A stretch of 64,000 bases of DNA from G965230065 sp965230065. GTDB lineage: Bacteria > Bacteroidota > Bacteroidia > Cytophagales > Cyclobacteriaceae. How positions within the stretch are numbered: position 1 is the stretch's first letter; every line of letters begins with the position of its first letter. Of this stretch, positions 1 through 7,875 are shown in pieces. Below the pieces are notes generated by a model that was given only the letters and a program-made list of their open reading frames with translations, did no database searches and was not told the origin of the DNA. The stretch spans positions 3,968,001 to 4,032,000 of the forward strand of contig OZ245942.1 in assembly GCA_965230065.1 (NCBI GenBank), given 5' to 3'. The translations under genes and the position numbers were made by a program.

Positions 1-2152
1 TTCTACCCTTTCCAAACCTATTGTTACAGGCTTGTTAAAGGAAGAGTTAGGTTTCAACGGGCTTGCTGTTACCGATGCCATGAACATGAAAGGCGTCACC
101 AAAGGCAACACACCAGGCACGGTTGACATGAAAGCGATGCTGGCGGGCAATGACTTACTGGAATTTACCGAAGACGTGCCCAAAGCCATTGAAGAAATCA
201 AAAAAGCCATTGAAACCGGAAAGCTTAGTCAGGAAGCCATAGACATGCGGTGTCGAAAAGTGCTGGCTGCCAAGCAGTGGGTAGGGCTGGATCAGTTCAA
301 ACCCATTGAGATGGCAGGCATTGCCAATGAAATGACGACGCCTACTACCAAACTGCTCAACCGCAAATTGTACGAAGCTTCACTCACCGTACTGAAAAAT
401 GAGCAAAATTTGCTTCCGTTGCGAAAGTTAGACACGCTCAAAGTTGCTTCCATTTCTTTGGGGGCTACTTCTCAAACCGATTTTCAGAAAATGCTGAGCC
501 GCTACACCCAGGTGGATCATTTTTATTTGTCAGAAAAAAGTACCAAAGCCGATGTGGTGCGCAGTAAACTGAAAGATTATAACCTCGTGATTGTAGGTGT
601 GCATGATTCCCGCCGCTTTCCGTACAACCGCAACAGTTTCTCAACGGATGTGAATAACTTCATTGGCGAACTGGCTACATCAGGCAAAGCGGTGTTTGCC
701 GTCTTTAAAAACCCTTATGTGCTGGATAAGCTGAAAAATATTCATCAATCCAATGGTTTGATCGTAACCCACCAGGATAACCAGGATGCTGAAGAACTGG
801 CAGCCCAGTTGATTTTTGGTGGGGTAGGTGCTTCCGGCAAAATGCCTGTTACAGCCAACCAGCATTTTAAAGCCGGGGATGGTCTGGAAATAAAAGGAAG
901 AATCAGGTTAAACTACACCTTGCCAGAAGATGCAGGCATGAACTCCACCACACTGCAAGCAGGCATTGACTCACTTATGCAGGAAGCCCTGGACGTGAAG
1001 GCTTTTCCCGGAGGACAAGTACTGGTTGCCAAAGATAATAAAGTAGTGTTTTACAAAGCCTACGGCCTGCATTCATATGCCGATACCATTCCGGTAGAAA
1101 AAACGGATATATACGATTTGGCATCGGTTACCAAAATCAGCTCTGCATTGCCCTGCCTGATGAAGCTGCACGACGAAGGTAAATTTGACCTGGATGCCAG
1201 CATAGATGATTATCTCCCTTATTTCAAAAACTCCAACAAAGCCGATGTTCCTTTCCGGGATATTTTGGCCCATCAGGCCCGGTTCAAGCCCTGGATTCCT
1301 TATTGGCAAAGTACGTTGCGGAAAAATGGCAGCTATCGGTGGTTTACCCTTAAGCAGGATTCATCCAAACGCTTTCCTTTTAAAGTAGCCGAAAACCTGT
1401 ACCTCCACCGGAATTATAAGAAAAAGATTTTCAAGGCCATCAAAAAATCGCCTCTGGAAGAGGAAAAGAAATACCTGTATTCCGGCCTGTTATTTTACCT
1501 TTTGCCCACCATTGTGGAAGAGTTGAGCGGACAAGACTATCTCACCTATTTATACGAAAATTTTTACAAACCCCTGGGGGCCACCACGCTCAGGTACAAT
1601 CCTTATGAGCAATTCCCCCTTAGCCGGATTGTGCCTACGGAAGACGATTTTTTATTCCGGGGCGAACAAATCCATGGACGTGTGCATGACGAAGGGGCCA
1701 TTATGATGGAAGGCGTTTCGGCCAATGCCGGCCTGTTTGCCAATGCCAACGACCTGGCCAAGCTCATGCAAATGTATTTGGACATGGGGGCTTATGGCGA
1801 TAAGCAATACATTAGCGAAGCTACCTTGGAAGAATTTACCCGTTACCAGTTTCCTGAAAACGATAACCGCCGGGGCCTGGGTTTTGACAAGCCCAACCTG
1901 GAGTATGTAGAAAACGGAAATACTGCCGAAGATGCCAGCCCTTCCAGCTTCGGGCACTCCGGCTTCACGGGCACCTTCACCTGGGCCGACCCGGCGCACA
2001 ACCTCCTCTACGTTTTCATGTCAAACCGGGTGCACCCTACCCGTGCCAATACCCGCCTGTACAAACTCAATACCCGCACCAAAATACAGCAAGTGCTGTA
2101 CGACGCGATGGAGGATACTTTTGTGGGGTTGGGGGAGAACAATGAGGAGTGA
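1..2152 (+). CDS. GH3 beta-N-acetylhexosaminidase fused to beta-lactamase-fold serine hydrolase (5' partial)
   Basis: The frame is open to the left edge of the window, so the start codon lies outside. The left end carries the GH3/NagZ signature LGFNGLAVTDAMNMKGV followed by AGNDLLEF, so this is the C-terminal half of a beta-N-acetylglucosaminidase-like domain. From about residue 320 (counting from base 32) a penicillin-binding/class C beta-lactamase fold begins, with the nucleophile motif SVTK near residue 366 and GHSG near residue 643. The second active-site motif, normally Tyr-x-Asn, reads YSG in this protein, which may weaken catalysis. Fusions of this kind are common in Bacteroidota and are thought to act on peptidoglycan fragments in the periplasm or outer envelope. 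The family assignment is firm; the substrate is inferred. Confidence 0.93.
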   Translation, partial: STLSKPIVTGLLKEELGFNGLAVTDAMNMKGVTKGNTPGTVDMKAMLAGNDLLEFTEDVPKAIEEIKKAIETGKLSQEAIDMRCRKVLAAKQWVGLDQFKPIEMAGIANEMTTPTTKLLNRKLYEASLTVLKNEQNLLPLRKLDTLKVASISLGATSQTDFQKMLSRYTQVDHFYLSEKSTKADVVRSKLKDYNLVIVGVHDSRRFPYNRNSFSTDVNNFIGELATSGKAVFAVFKNPYVLDKLKNIHQSNGLIVTHQDNQDAEELAAQLIFGGVGASGKMPVTANQHFKAGDGLEIKGRIRLNYTLPEDAGMNSTTLQAGIDSLMQEALDVKAFPGGQVLVAKDNKVVFYKAYGLHSYADTIPVEKTDIYDLASVTKISSALPCLMKLHDEGKFDLDASIDDYLPYFKNSNKADVPFRDILAHQARFKPWIPYWQSTLRKNGSYRWFTLKQDSSKRFPFKVAENLYLHRNYKKKIFKAIKKSPLEEEKKYLYSGLLFYLLPTIVEELSGQDYLTYLYENFYKPLGATTLRYNPYEQFPLSRIVPTEDDFLFRGEQIHGRVHDEGAIMMEGVSANAGLFANANDLAKLMQMYLDMGAYGDKQYISEATLEEFTRYQFPENDNRRGLGFDKPNLEYVENGNTAEDASPSSFGHSGFTGTFTWADPAHNLLYVFMSNRVHPTRANTRLYKLNTRTKIQQVLYDAMEDTFVGLGENNEE

Positions 2153-2484
2153 AGTTATTAATAATTTCCATAGCATAATGTTTAAATGTAGTTTCCTGAA
2201 AGTTTGAATACAGTAAAAAAAGCAGAAGTTTCATGGGTAAGGTAAAGGTTGTTTTTATTTTGAGGCTTCATGGCATCAGGTGAAAATAAAAGGCATCTAC
2301 ATTCCAATAGGGAAAATATACAGAATTGAGTTTCTGGAGCGGTTTAAGCAATAGACAGAAAATCACGTATTTGCTATCGCAACCCAACCAAAAACCTCAG
2401 CGTAAAAAAACATATAGTTTCCGGCCACCATTGTCATTTTTTGGTACTGACAATTTTTTCTACCACAACTAAAACCACAAAACC
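2153..2484. other. intergenic region without a supported gene
   Basis: This is a 332-base gap between two plus-strand genes. A short open frame at about 2250-2352 was read and not accepted because it has no convincing start. A small inverted repeat, TTGTCA with TGACAA, sits just before the next gene. No promoter match was found. Confidence 0.5.
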
Positions 2485-2841
2485 ATGATTGCTATTGAAA
2501 ACCACACCGACAACATCATAGGGTTTACCATTGAAGGTAAAATATCGGAGGGCGAAATTGAAGCTATTGGCAACCTGATGGAGAAAAAGCTGCAAACCCA
2601 CGAAAAAATAAGGATGCTTGCCGAAGTTAACCAACTGGAAGGCTACGGTTCAGCAAAAGCATTTTTTGAAGATATGCAATACAGCCTGAAATATTGGAAC
2701 AAAATTGAGAAAGCCGCCCTGGTAGCCGACCAAAAATGGATAGACAGCCTCACTAATCTGGCTGACATGGTTACCGAAGGGGATTTTAAACACTTCCCGA
2801 AGGCTGAAAGAAACATTGCCTTGCAGTGGATTACCAGATAG
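2485..2841 (+). CDS. SpoIIAA-like / STAS-fold protein
   Basis: A 118-residue soluble protein with the layout of the SpoIIAA-like family (PF11964 type): a short beta strand (IIGFTIEGKIS), a helix, a strand ending in LAEVNQLEGY, a helix rich in aromatic residues (FFEDMQYSLKYW), then IEKAALVADQKW and the closing FKHFPKAERNIALQWI. These proteins share the fold of anti-sigma-factor antagonists, and the family is often linked to lipid or small-ligand binding. The role here is unknown. It stands alone, with a convergent cold-shock gene downstream. Start chosen at the ATG after the AT-rich leader; length is normal for the family. Confidence 0.8.
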   Translation: MIAIENHTDNIIGFTIEGKISEGEIEAIGNLMEKKLQTHEKIRMLAEVNQLEGYGSAKAFFEDMQYSLKYWNKIEKAALVADQKWIDSLTNLADMVTEGDFKHFPKAERNIALQWITR

Positions 2842-2941
2842 ATAATTTACAAGTGCAATTTGAGTGAACTGTTCTTTACTACAATTACCTCCTGTTGGAT
2901 AGTCCCTATCTCGTTGAAGATAGTTGCAAAAACCTGAAGAT

Positions 2942-2970
2942 AGCCTGGTATCTAAAAATAACACCAGGCT
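2942..2970. terminator. hairpin between convergent genes
   Basis: AGCCTGGT and ACCAGGCT form a perfect 8-bp stem around a 13-base loop, between the SpoIIAA-like gene (plus) and the cold-shock gene (minus). No clear T-run follows, so the terminator role is an inference from position. Confidence 0.45.
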
Positions 2971-3034
2971 TATCATACAAAAGGTGGTATGTATTTTGGG
3001 AACCCAAAGCCCGGACTTGCCGGACTGTGTGATA

Positions 3035-3226
3035 TTAAATTAGTTTAACATTCACAGCATTGAGTCCTTTTCTTCCTTCTTTAAGCTCAAACTCTACCTC
3101 ATCATTCTCTCTGATCTCATCAATAAGGCCAGATACGTGTACAAAATACTCCTTGTCAGTTTCTTCGTCTTTGATAAAACCGAAACCTTTAGAATCATTA
3201 AAAAATTTTACTACTCCTTTATACAT
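3035..3226 (-). CDS. cold-shock protein (CspA family)
   Basis: A 63-residue single cold-shock domain, the full family length. The first RNA-binding motif is visible as KGFGFI (residues 13-18) and the second as YFVHVSGL (residues 27-34); GLNAVNV closes the barrel. CspA-type proteins bind single-stranded RNA and DNA and act as RNA chaperones. It is transcribed alone, divergent from the GH43 gene, with an 84-base AT-rich gap between the two starts. A second paralogue lies about 8 kb away at 10892-11086. Confidence 0.95.
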   Translation of the reverse strand: MYKGVVKFFNDSKGFGFIKDEETDKEYFVHVSGLIDEIRENDEVEFELKEGRKGLNAVNVKLI

Positions 3227-3310
3227 TGTATTAATATTTTATTTTTTGTAAAAGTAATAACTATCATTAAATTATTCGCAAAATAATTCAGAAAAAATAT
3301 ATAAACTAAA

Positions 3311-4429
3311 ATGCTTATATCTGTGAAACTTCAAAAATTGCTCCCTGTGTTATTGGTATTTGCTATCTTGAGCACTGCTTGTCAACGTAAGAATAAGGGC
3401 TCAGAGGATGCCATTCAGGCTGATAGTGTTGTATCAGAGGTTAATCAGGACACCCTGACTGCCATATCCCAGCCCCTGGTTACGCACATGTATACCGCCG
3501 ACCCCTCGGCCCACGTTTTTGATGGAAAACTTTATATTTATCCCTCTCATGATATTGAATCGGGTGTTCCGCAAGATGACCTGGGCAGCCATTTTGATAT
3601 GAAAGACTATCATGTGTTCTCAATGGAAAGCATAGACGGAGAGGTTACTGACCACGGTATTGCTTTGCACGTAGACGATGTGCCCTGGGCCACCCGGCAA
3701 ATGTGGGCGCCTGATGCTGCGCATAAAGACGGCACTTATTATTTGTATTTCCCTGCCAAAGACCAGGAAGATGTTTTCAGGATAGGCGCAGCCACCAGCT
3801 CAACCCCCACCGGACCTTTTGAACCCCAGCCTGAACCCATCACCGGAAGTTACAGTATTGACCCGGCTGTATTTGAAGATGAGGATGGCACTCATTATAT
3901 GTATTTTGGTGGTATATGGGGTGGGCAATTGCAGCGTTGGAGCACTGGCACTTACAACCCCAACGATGAATACCCGGATGATGATCAGCCTGCCCTCAGC
4001 CCAAAAATAGCCCGCATGAGCGATGATATGCTGGGTTTTGCAGAAACTCCAAAGGATATACAAATTTTACACCCGAATGGAGAGCCTTTAAAGGCAGGGG
4101 ATAACGACCGTCGTTTTTTTGAAGCTGCCTGGGTGCATATGTACGATGGTAAATACTATTTTTATTATTCAACCGGTGATACCCATTTCATTGCCTACGC
4201 CATTGGCGATAATCCTTACGGGCCTTTCACTTACCAGGGCGTCATCCTAAACCCTGTGATGGGCTGGACCAACCATCACTCTATTGTTGAATTTAATGGA
4301 CGATGGTATCTTTTTTATCACGACAGCCAGTTGTCGGGTGGGCAAACGCACTTGCGGAATATAAAAGTTACGCCGCTTACGCATAAAGAAGATGGTAGTA
4401 TTGAAACCATTTCGCCTTATTTGGAATAG
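3311..4429 (+). CDS. glycoside hydrolase family 43 lipoprotein
   Basis: A 372-residue secreted GH43-type five-bladed beta-propeller enzyme. The N-terminus has a hydrophobic segment ending in LSTAC, a lipobox, so export to an envelope membrane is likely. Candidate catalytic residues are the base Asp in MYTADPSAHVFDGK, the Asp in SYSIDPAVFEDEDG and the general acid Glu in RRFFEAAWVHMYDGKYYFYY. GH43 enzymes release arabinose, xylose or galactose from plant or algal polysaccharides; the exact activity cannot be read from sequence. The gene is not inside a SusC/SusD locus. A hairpin repeat follows immediately and separates it from the convergent SDR gene. Confidence 0.9.
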   Translation: MLISVKLQKLLPVLLVFAILSTACQRKNKGSEDAIQADSVVSEVNQDTLTAISQPLVTHMYTADPSAHVFDGKLYIYPSHDIESGVPQDDLGSHFDMKDYHVFSMESIDGEVTDHGIALHVDDVPWATRQMWAPDAAHKDGTYYLYFPAKDQEDVFRIGAATSSTPTGPFEPQPEPITGSYSIDPAVFEDEDGTHYMYFGGIWGGQLQRWSTGTYNPNDEYPDDDQPALSPKIARMSDDMLGFAETPKDIQILHPNGEPLKAGDNDRRFFEAAWVHMYDGKYYFYYSTGDTHFIAYAIGDNPYGPFTYQGVILNPVMGWTNHHSIVEFNGRWYLFYHDSQLSGGQTHLRNIKVTPLTHKEDGSIETISPYLE

Positions 4430-4436
4430 ACTGTAA

Positions 4437-4511
4437 AGTAGTAGGCAGTGGCAGCAACAGTAGGCAGGTAAAAAGACTGCTTACTGCCACTGCCTACTGC
4501 TATTGCCTACT
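4437..4511. repeat. palindromic CAGTAGGCAGT-type repeat, probable bidirectional terminator
   Basis: The arms GTAGGCAGTGGCAG (4441-4454) and CTGCCACTGCCTAC (4484-4497) are perfectly complementary, and related GTAGGCA units extend the stem. It lies between two convergent genes. A very similar element is at 16639-16700. Confidence 0.7.
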
Positions 4512-4524
4512 CAATAAGACTTTG

Positions 4525-5250
4525 CTACTTCTTCGGAGGCTGGCTGGGCCTTACTTCTATTTTGCTGGGCAGGGTGCGTGGGTTCATCTCCAGCAAATCT
4601 ACCACCATTTGCCCCAGGTCCTCGGGTTGTATTTTCCAGGCATTATCCCCGCCAAATGGATTGTTGAAATCTGTAGCTACCGAGCCAGGCATGATGGTGC
4701 TTACATTGATGCCATGCTGGCGCAAATCGAGCATAACGGCCTGGGTAAAGCCTACCAGTCCAAACTTGCTGGCGTTGTAGGCACTTCCTCCAGCAAAAAA
4801 GTTCGTGCCTGCCAGGCTGGCAATGGTGATGATGTATCCCTTAGATTTTTTCAGGGCGGGAATGGATGCCTTGATGCTGTGGAACACACCCGTAAGGTTG
4901 GTATCAATGGTTTCTTTCCACTGTTCTTCAGTCAATTCTTCAATGGAGGAAAAATGGCCCAATCCGGCATTGGCAACCAATACATCCAATTGGCCCCATT
5001 TACTGATAATCCGGTCTACGGCCGTTAGTTGTTCGGCGGCATTCCGTACATCGGCAGCTATGCCAAAAGCTTCTCCCTTGCCCAGTGCGTTGAGTTTTTG
5101 GGCGGCATCGTCCGCAGACTGCTGGGTGCGGCTGGTAATCGCTACCTTCATGTTTTGCTTTACTAAAGCTTCGGCCACGCCATAGCCAATGCCTTTACTT
5201 CCTCCGGTGATTAATGCTGTTTTATTGTCTAATGTTTGCATAGTTTTCAT
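4525..5250 (-). CDS. short-chain dehydrogenase/reductase
   Basis: A 241-residue classical SDR. The NAD(P) glycine motif TGGSKGIG lies at residues 16-23, followed by NAG (VLVANAGLGHF), the catalytic Ser in TIASLAG and the YxxxK pair in YNASKFG. The residues SRTQ after the second strand favour NADP(H). The C-terminus is family-typical (IMPGSVATDF). The substrate is unknown; annotations such as 3-oxoacyl-ACP reductase would be over-specific. Two in-frame ATGs lie close together at 5250 and 5241; the outer one is used. Confidence 0.92.
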   Translation of the reverse strand: MKTMQTLDNKTALITGGSKGIGYGVAEALVKQNMKVAITSRTQQSADDAAQKLNALGKGEAFGIAADVRNAAEQLTAVDRIISKWGQLDVLVANAGLGHFSSIEELTEEQWKETIDTNLTGVFHSIKASIPALKKSKGYIITIASLAGTNFFAGGSAYNASKFGLVGFTQAVMLDLRQHGINVSTIMPGSVATDFNNPFGGDNAWKIQPEDLGQMVVDLLEMNPRTLPSKIEVRPSQPPKK

Positions 5251-5350
5251 TTGTGGTTTTTATAAAACTTCTTACTTATATGTACCCCAAACGATGCATT
5301 TTGTTCCGAACTTCTTTGGTTTTCTATTGAATGAAATATTCGGAAAACAT

Positions 5351-6007
5351 TTAACTTCTCAATGCTTCCATGTCTGCGATAATTTCGTCCAGTTTTTTTA
5401 TGATACGACCATAAACTATGTTTACATCCCATTGGTAAATCCGTCCACCAAAATATGCCAATAAGCACATTACCAATAGAATACCCAGTATTACGAACAA
5501 AGGGATACCAAAAACCAGATAGGTGTCAGGGAAGTGTGCCATCAGTTTGATCACAGCTAGCTCACCAAGTAATTTTCCATCTTTCTCTGTGAACCAAAAA
5601 CCCAGCATAAGAGACAGAAAAATATAAGGATAGTAAAACCTGGCCATTTTAGTATTTACGGCCATTTGCTGTTTCAGCCAATTGTCAAACGTTTTCAGGT
5701 ATTCATAGCTGCTTACATTTTTATCAATTTTTTCCAGGCCCTTCATCAGCTTTTTATTGACAATAACAATGACAATGAGCAGGGGAAAAAGGAGCGCACC
5801 CATGACCGGAATGCCTACCAAAAAAGAAGCAAGCAATACTACAAATGCACCTATCAGTATGGCCCGCAAGTTTATTTTGAACATTCTTTTGAATTTGTCA
5901 ACAATGTGCCCTGACTTTTGATTGTACAGGTTGTTGAGTTTTGGGGCTACCAAAGCATCGCTTTTCAAAAAGCCCTCTTTCCAGATTGTTTCAATTGATT
6001 TTTCCAT
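5351..6007 (-). CDS. membrane protein co-encoded with ECF sigma factor (putative anti-sigma)
   Basis: A 218-residue protein of unknown family. A soluble, charged N-terminus (residues 1-48) precedes a hydrophobic block at about 49-85 (two closely spaced membrane segments), a charged middle, further hydrophobic segments at about 123-140 and 158-186, and a charged C-terminus ending in a helix (IIKKLDEIIADMEALRS). It starts inside the 3' end of the sigma gene (17-base overlap), which implies translational coupling. Position and topology fit a membrane anti-sigma factor, but no zinc-binding or FecR-like motif is visible, so this is inference. Confidence 0.75.
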   Translation of the reverse strand: MEKSIETIWKEGFLKSDALVAPKLNNLYNQKSGHIVDKFKRMFKINLRAILIGAFVVLLASFLVGIPVMGALLFPLLIVIVIVNKKLMKGLEKIDKNVSSYEYLKTFDNWLKQQMAVNTKMARFYYPYIFLSLMLGFWFTEKDGKLLGELAVIKLMAHFPDTYLVFGIPLFVILGILLVMCLLAYFGGRIYQWDVNIVYGRIIKKLDEIIADMEALRS

Positions 6008-6482
6008 CTAACAGTTTTTTTAAACGTTCTTTAATTCTTGTAATCCGCACCCCAACGTTGTTAGGGTTCGTGCCCATGATGTCAGCGATTTCCTGATACG
6101 ATTTTTCTTCCAGATACAGCAAAATCACGGCTCGGTCTACCTCTGATAATTGCCTGATGGCATCGTAGAGCAGATTGATAGGCTCGTCGGCAAAAGCGCG
6201 ACTGTCTTCTGTAACTTCAGCCGGTAAATAATCAGAAGCGAAATGCTGCCCGTTGTTTTTCTTTTTCTTCAGCAAGGTCAGGCACACATTCAGGGTGAGG
6301 CGGTAAATCCAGGTAGACCACTCAGCCTGCTCACGAAAGTTGTCTTTGCTTCTCCAAATCTGTAAGCACACTTCCTGATAATAATCTTCAAAATCTTCCT
6401 GGGTATTGGTATATGCCCGGCAAATCTTGATGATGATGGCGGCATAGGGCAAAATGGATGAAGTATAGAAATCGCTGCTCAC
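5991..6482 (-). CDS. ECF-type RNA polymerase sigma factor
   Basis: A 163-residue sigma-70 family protein with only regions 2 and 4. Region 2 has DFEDYYQEVCLQIWRSKDNF and WSTWIYRLTLNVCLTLLKKK; region 4 has the helix-turn-helix SYQEIADIMGTNPNNVGVRI. It would direct RNA polymerase to a small regulon. The gene lies second in a three-gene minus-strand operon: a 74-residue membrane protein 12 bases upstream and the 218-residue membrane protein overlapping its 3' end. It is not attached to a SusC gene, unlike the sigma gene at 49775-50419. Confidence 0.93.
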   Translation of the reverse strand: MSSDFYTSSILPYAAIIIKICRAYTNTQEDFEDYYQEVCLQIWRSKDNFREQAEWSTWIYRLTLNVCLTLLKKKKNNGQHFASDYLPAEVTEDSRAFADEPINLLYDAIRQLSEVDRAVILLYLEEKSYQEIADIMGTNPNNVGVRITRIKERLKKLLDGKIN

Positions 6483-6494
6483 GTGTTCTTTATA

Positions 6495-6719
6495 TTATTG
6501 CTGACCTGTCGCATTTTTATTCACTGTAAATATTCCAGTGCAGACCGATGATAAAAGGAGAATGTGGGTGGAGGCACCGACAATAAGAATATTCAAAATT
6601 TGCTCATAGCCTCCCGTGTCTTTTAATACATAGCTGCACCCAATCATGACAGCTGCCCATGCCAGCGCGCTCACTATTTGAACTGTAGCCAGGGTTTTGG
6701 TAATCTTCATCTTTTCCAT
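6495..6719 (-). CDS. small two-helix membrane protein
   Basis: A 74-residue protein with two predicted membrane helices (about residues 10-30 and 40-65) and short charged ends. The family was not recognised. It is the first gene of the operon with the ECF sigma factor, ending 12 bases before the sigma start, which supports it as a real gene. It could be a sensor or co-regulator of the sigma factor. Confidence 0.65.
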   Translation of the reverse strand: MEKMKITKTLATVQIVSALAWAAVMIGCSYVLKDTGGYEQILNILIVGASTHILLLSSVCTGIFTVNKNATGQQ

Positions 6720-7021
6720 TGTTTTAAGTTTTTTCTTAGTTAGTGGCTGAAGTTGAAGATTATTACAGGGGATTGCAGATTATTTTTATTTTTCTGAGGG
6801 TGGCATCGGGTAGGATTGCCCAATAAGTCCGGAGTAGGCTTCGGCAATGGTTAAAAAGTATTATCCTATATGCATACTTAGGCCAGCGACTGCCTGGATA
6901 AGTTCATTAAGCACTTTTTCCACAGCCTTTATGTGCATTTCCAAATCATTCAAAATTTTGGGTTATTTCTACTACAGGGTGGAGCAGGCAGCGTAGAAAA
7001 CGGACCCGACATTCATTTTCT
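6720..7021. other. intergenic region upstream of the ECF operon
   Basis: A 302-base gap holding the upstream region of the sigma operon (minus strand) and the 3' flank of the gene ending at 7022. A minus-strand open frame of about 33 codons near 6885-6985 encodes an amphipathic helix-like peptide but was not accepted as a gene. Confidence 0.45.
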
Positions 7022-7240
7022 CTATGCAGCATATTCTGCCAATCTGACATCTAGTTTGAATTCCTTCATTAAATCATTCAGTTTGTTGACGAACTCGTTG
7101 CGCATTTCTTCATATTGGGATATGGTCGAGGCATCCCCTTGATGAGTTCGGTGAAACTCAATCATATTATTTAATTCCTCAATCTGTTCTATGATGTCGC
7201 TAATCCTGGCAACTTTTGCTTCTTTGTCTGTAGCTTCCAT
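7022..7240 (-). CDS. small coiled-coil protein of unknown function
   Basis: A 72-residue acidic, helix-rich protein from the ATG at 7240 (MEATDKEAK). An upstream in-frame TTG at 7261 exists, but using it would overlap the end of the preceding reading frame. Heptad-like spacing of Ile/Leu/Met residues (ISDIIEQIEELNNMIEF) suggests a coiled coil. It begins 7 bases after the reconstructed stop of the DUF6932-like gene (7248), so the two probably formed one transcript. AT-rich like its two upstream neighbours. No function can be given. Confidence 0.6.
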   Translation of the reverse strand: MEATDKEAKVARISDIIEQIEELNNMIEFHRTHQGDASTISQYEEMRNEFVNKLNDLMKEFKLDVRLAEYAA

Positions 7241-7247
7241 AAACGAA

Positions 7248-7373
7248 TTAATTAAATTCAATTTCTATAAATCCTTTTGGATACTTCTTTTTTGCCCGGT
7301 TCTTCTTGGTCTGGCTAAACCAGTTATACCAATATACCCAATCTGAATGATAAAGCATATATTTCTTATGTTC
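7248..7373 (-). pseudogene. out-of-frame C-terminus of the DUF6932-like gene
   Basis: Shifting by one base at 7373 opens a frame that runs to the TAA at 7248-7250 and encodes a Trp/Tyr-rich tail with SDWVYWYNWFSQTKK and KYPKGFIEIEFN. This is the type of ending expected for the 123-residue fragment upstream. Joined, the product would be about 164 residues, and the stop would fall 7 bases before the next gene's ATG. Confidence 0.65.
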
Positions 7374-7737
7374 TTATAGGATATTGTCTAACAGTATAAG
7401 CATCAACCCTATACTTCTTTCTTGCACCTTCTAATCTGAAATTTTCATGAATCAGCTTTTCCTTAGATTCAAATATTTCATGACTGATTATCGTAACAAA
7501 ATCGATATCATTCGGAAATTCTTTAGCTGTTACAAAGCTTCCATTTATCCAGTGAATGAAGTTACTGGAAATCTTTGTAGAAAAATCATTTACAAATTTC
7601 AAATAGTTATCAAATAGCTGTTTTCTCTGGTCATTATTAAGAAATTGTTCTATGAAAAAGGCTTCGAACTCATCTAATTCAAGCTTTATCTTTTCATAGG
7701 GTTGTAGGTTCCCTCGCTGATCAAAAGTCAATTTCAT
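7366..7737 (-). CDS. nucleotidyltransferase-like protein (DUF6932-like), interrupted by a frameshift
   Basis: The in-frame product has 123 residues and stops at 7366. It carries a nucleotidyltransferase-like core, with NGSFVTAKEFPNDIDFVT near residues 65-82: a Gly-Ser followed by a Pro-x-Asp-x-Asp-type pair, as in MNT/DUF6932 proteins. Family members continue past this point, and the missing C-terminus is present in the next frame (7248-7373), so the gene is broken or read by frameshifting. Without the last part the protein may be inactive. The neighbour upstream is a HEPN-domain gene. The DUF number is from memory of the family pattern; the broken frame is read directly. Confidence 0.65.
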   Translation of the reverse strand: MKLTFDQRGNLQPYEKIKLELDEFEAFFIEQFLNNDQRKQLFDNYLKFVNDFSTKISSNFIHWINGSFVTAKEFPNDIDFVTIISHEIFESKEKLIHENFRLEGARKKYRVDAYTVRQYPIRT

Positions 7738-7875
7738 ATCTTCTAAAATTCACTGCAACGTAAGATGCTCAGGTCATGTTTGCGCTTTATATTCCGTTAA
7801 TCCATGATATGTATTGGAGCAACTAGTATTCTGATCTCGCCCAAACAGGGTATTTTTTGCATGTAGCATACGTTT

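Noticed and set aside
2250..2352. Plus-strand frame ending GKIYRIEFLERFKQ
   Set aside because: Protein-like composition, but short and without a start codon in good context; insufficient support.
4522..5028. 168-codon open frame on plus strand
   Set aside because: Antisense to the SDR gene, whose motifs are complete; no domain in the alternative translation.
6885..6985. Minus-strand frame of about 33 codons encoding an amphipathic helix
   Set aside because: Too short, lacks a clear start or operon context; may be a chance or decayed fragment.
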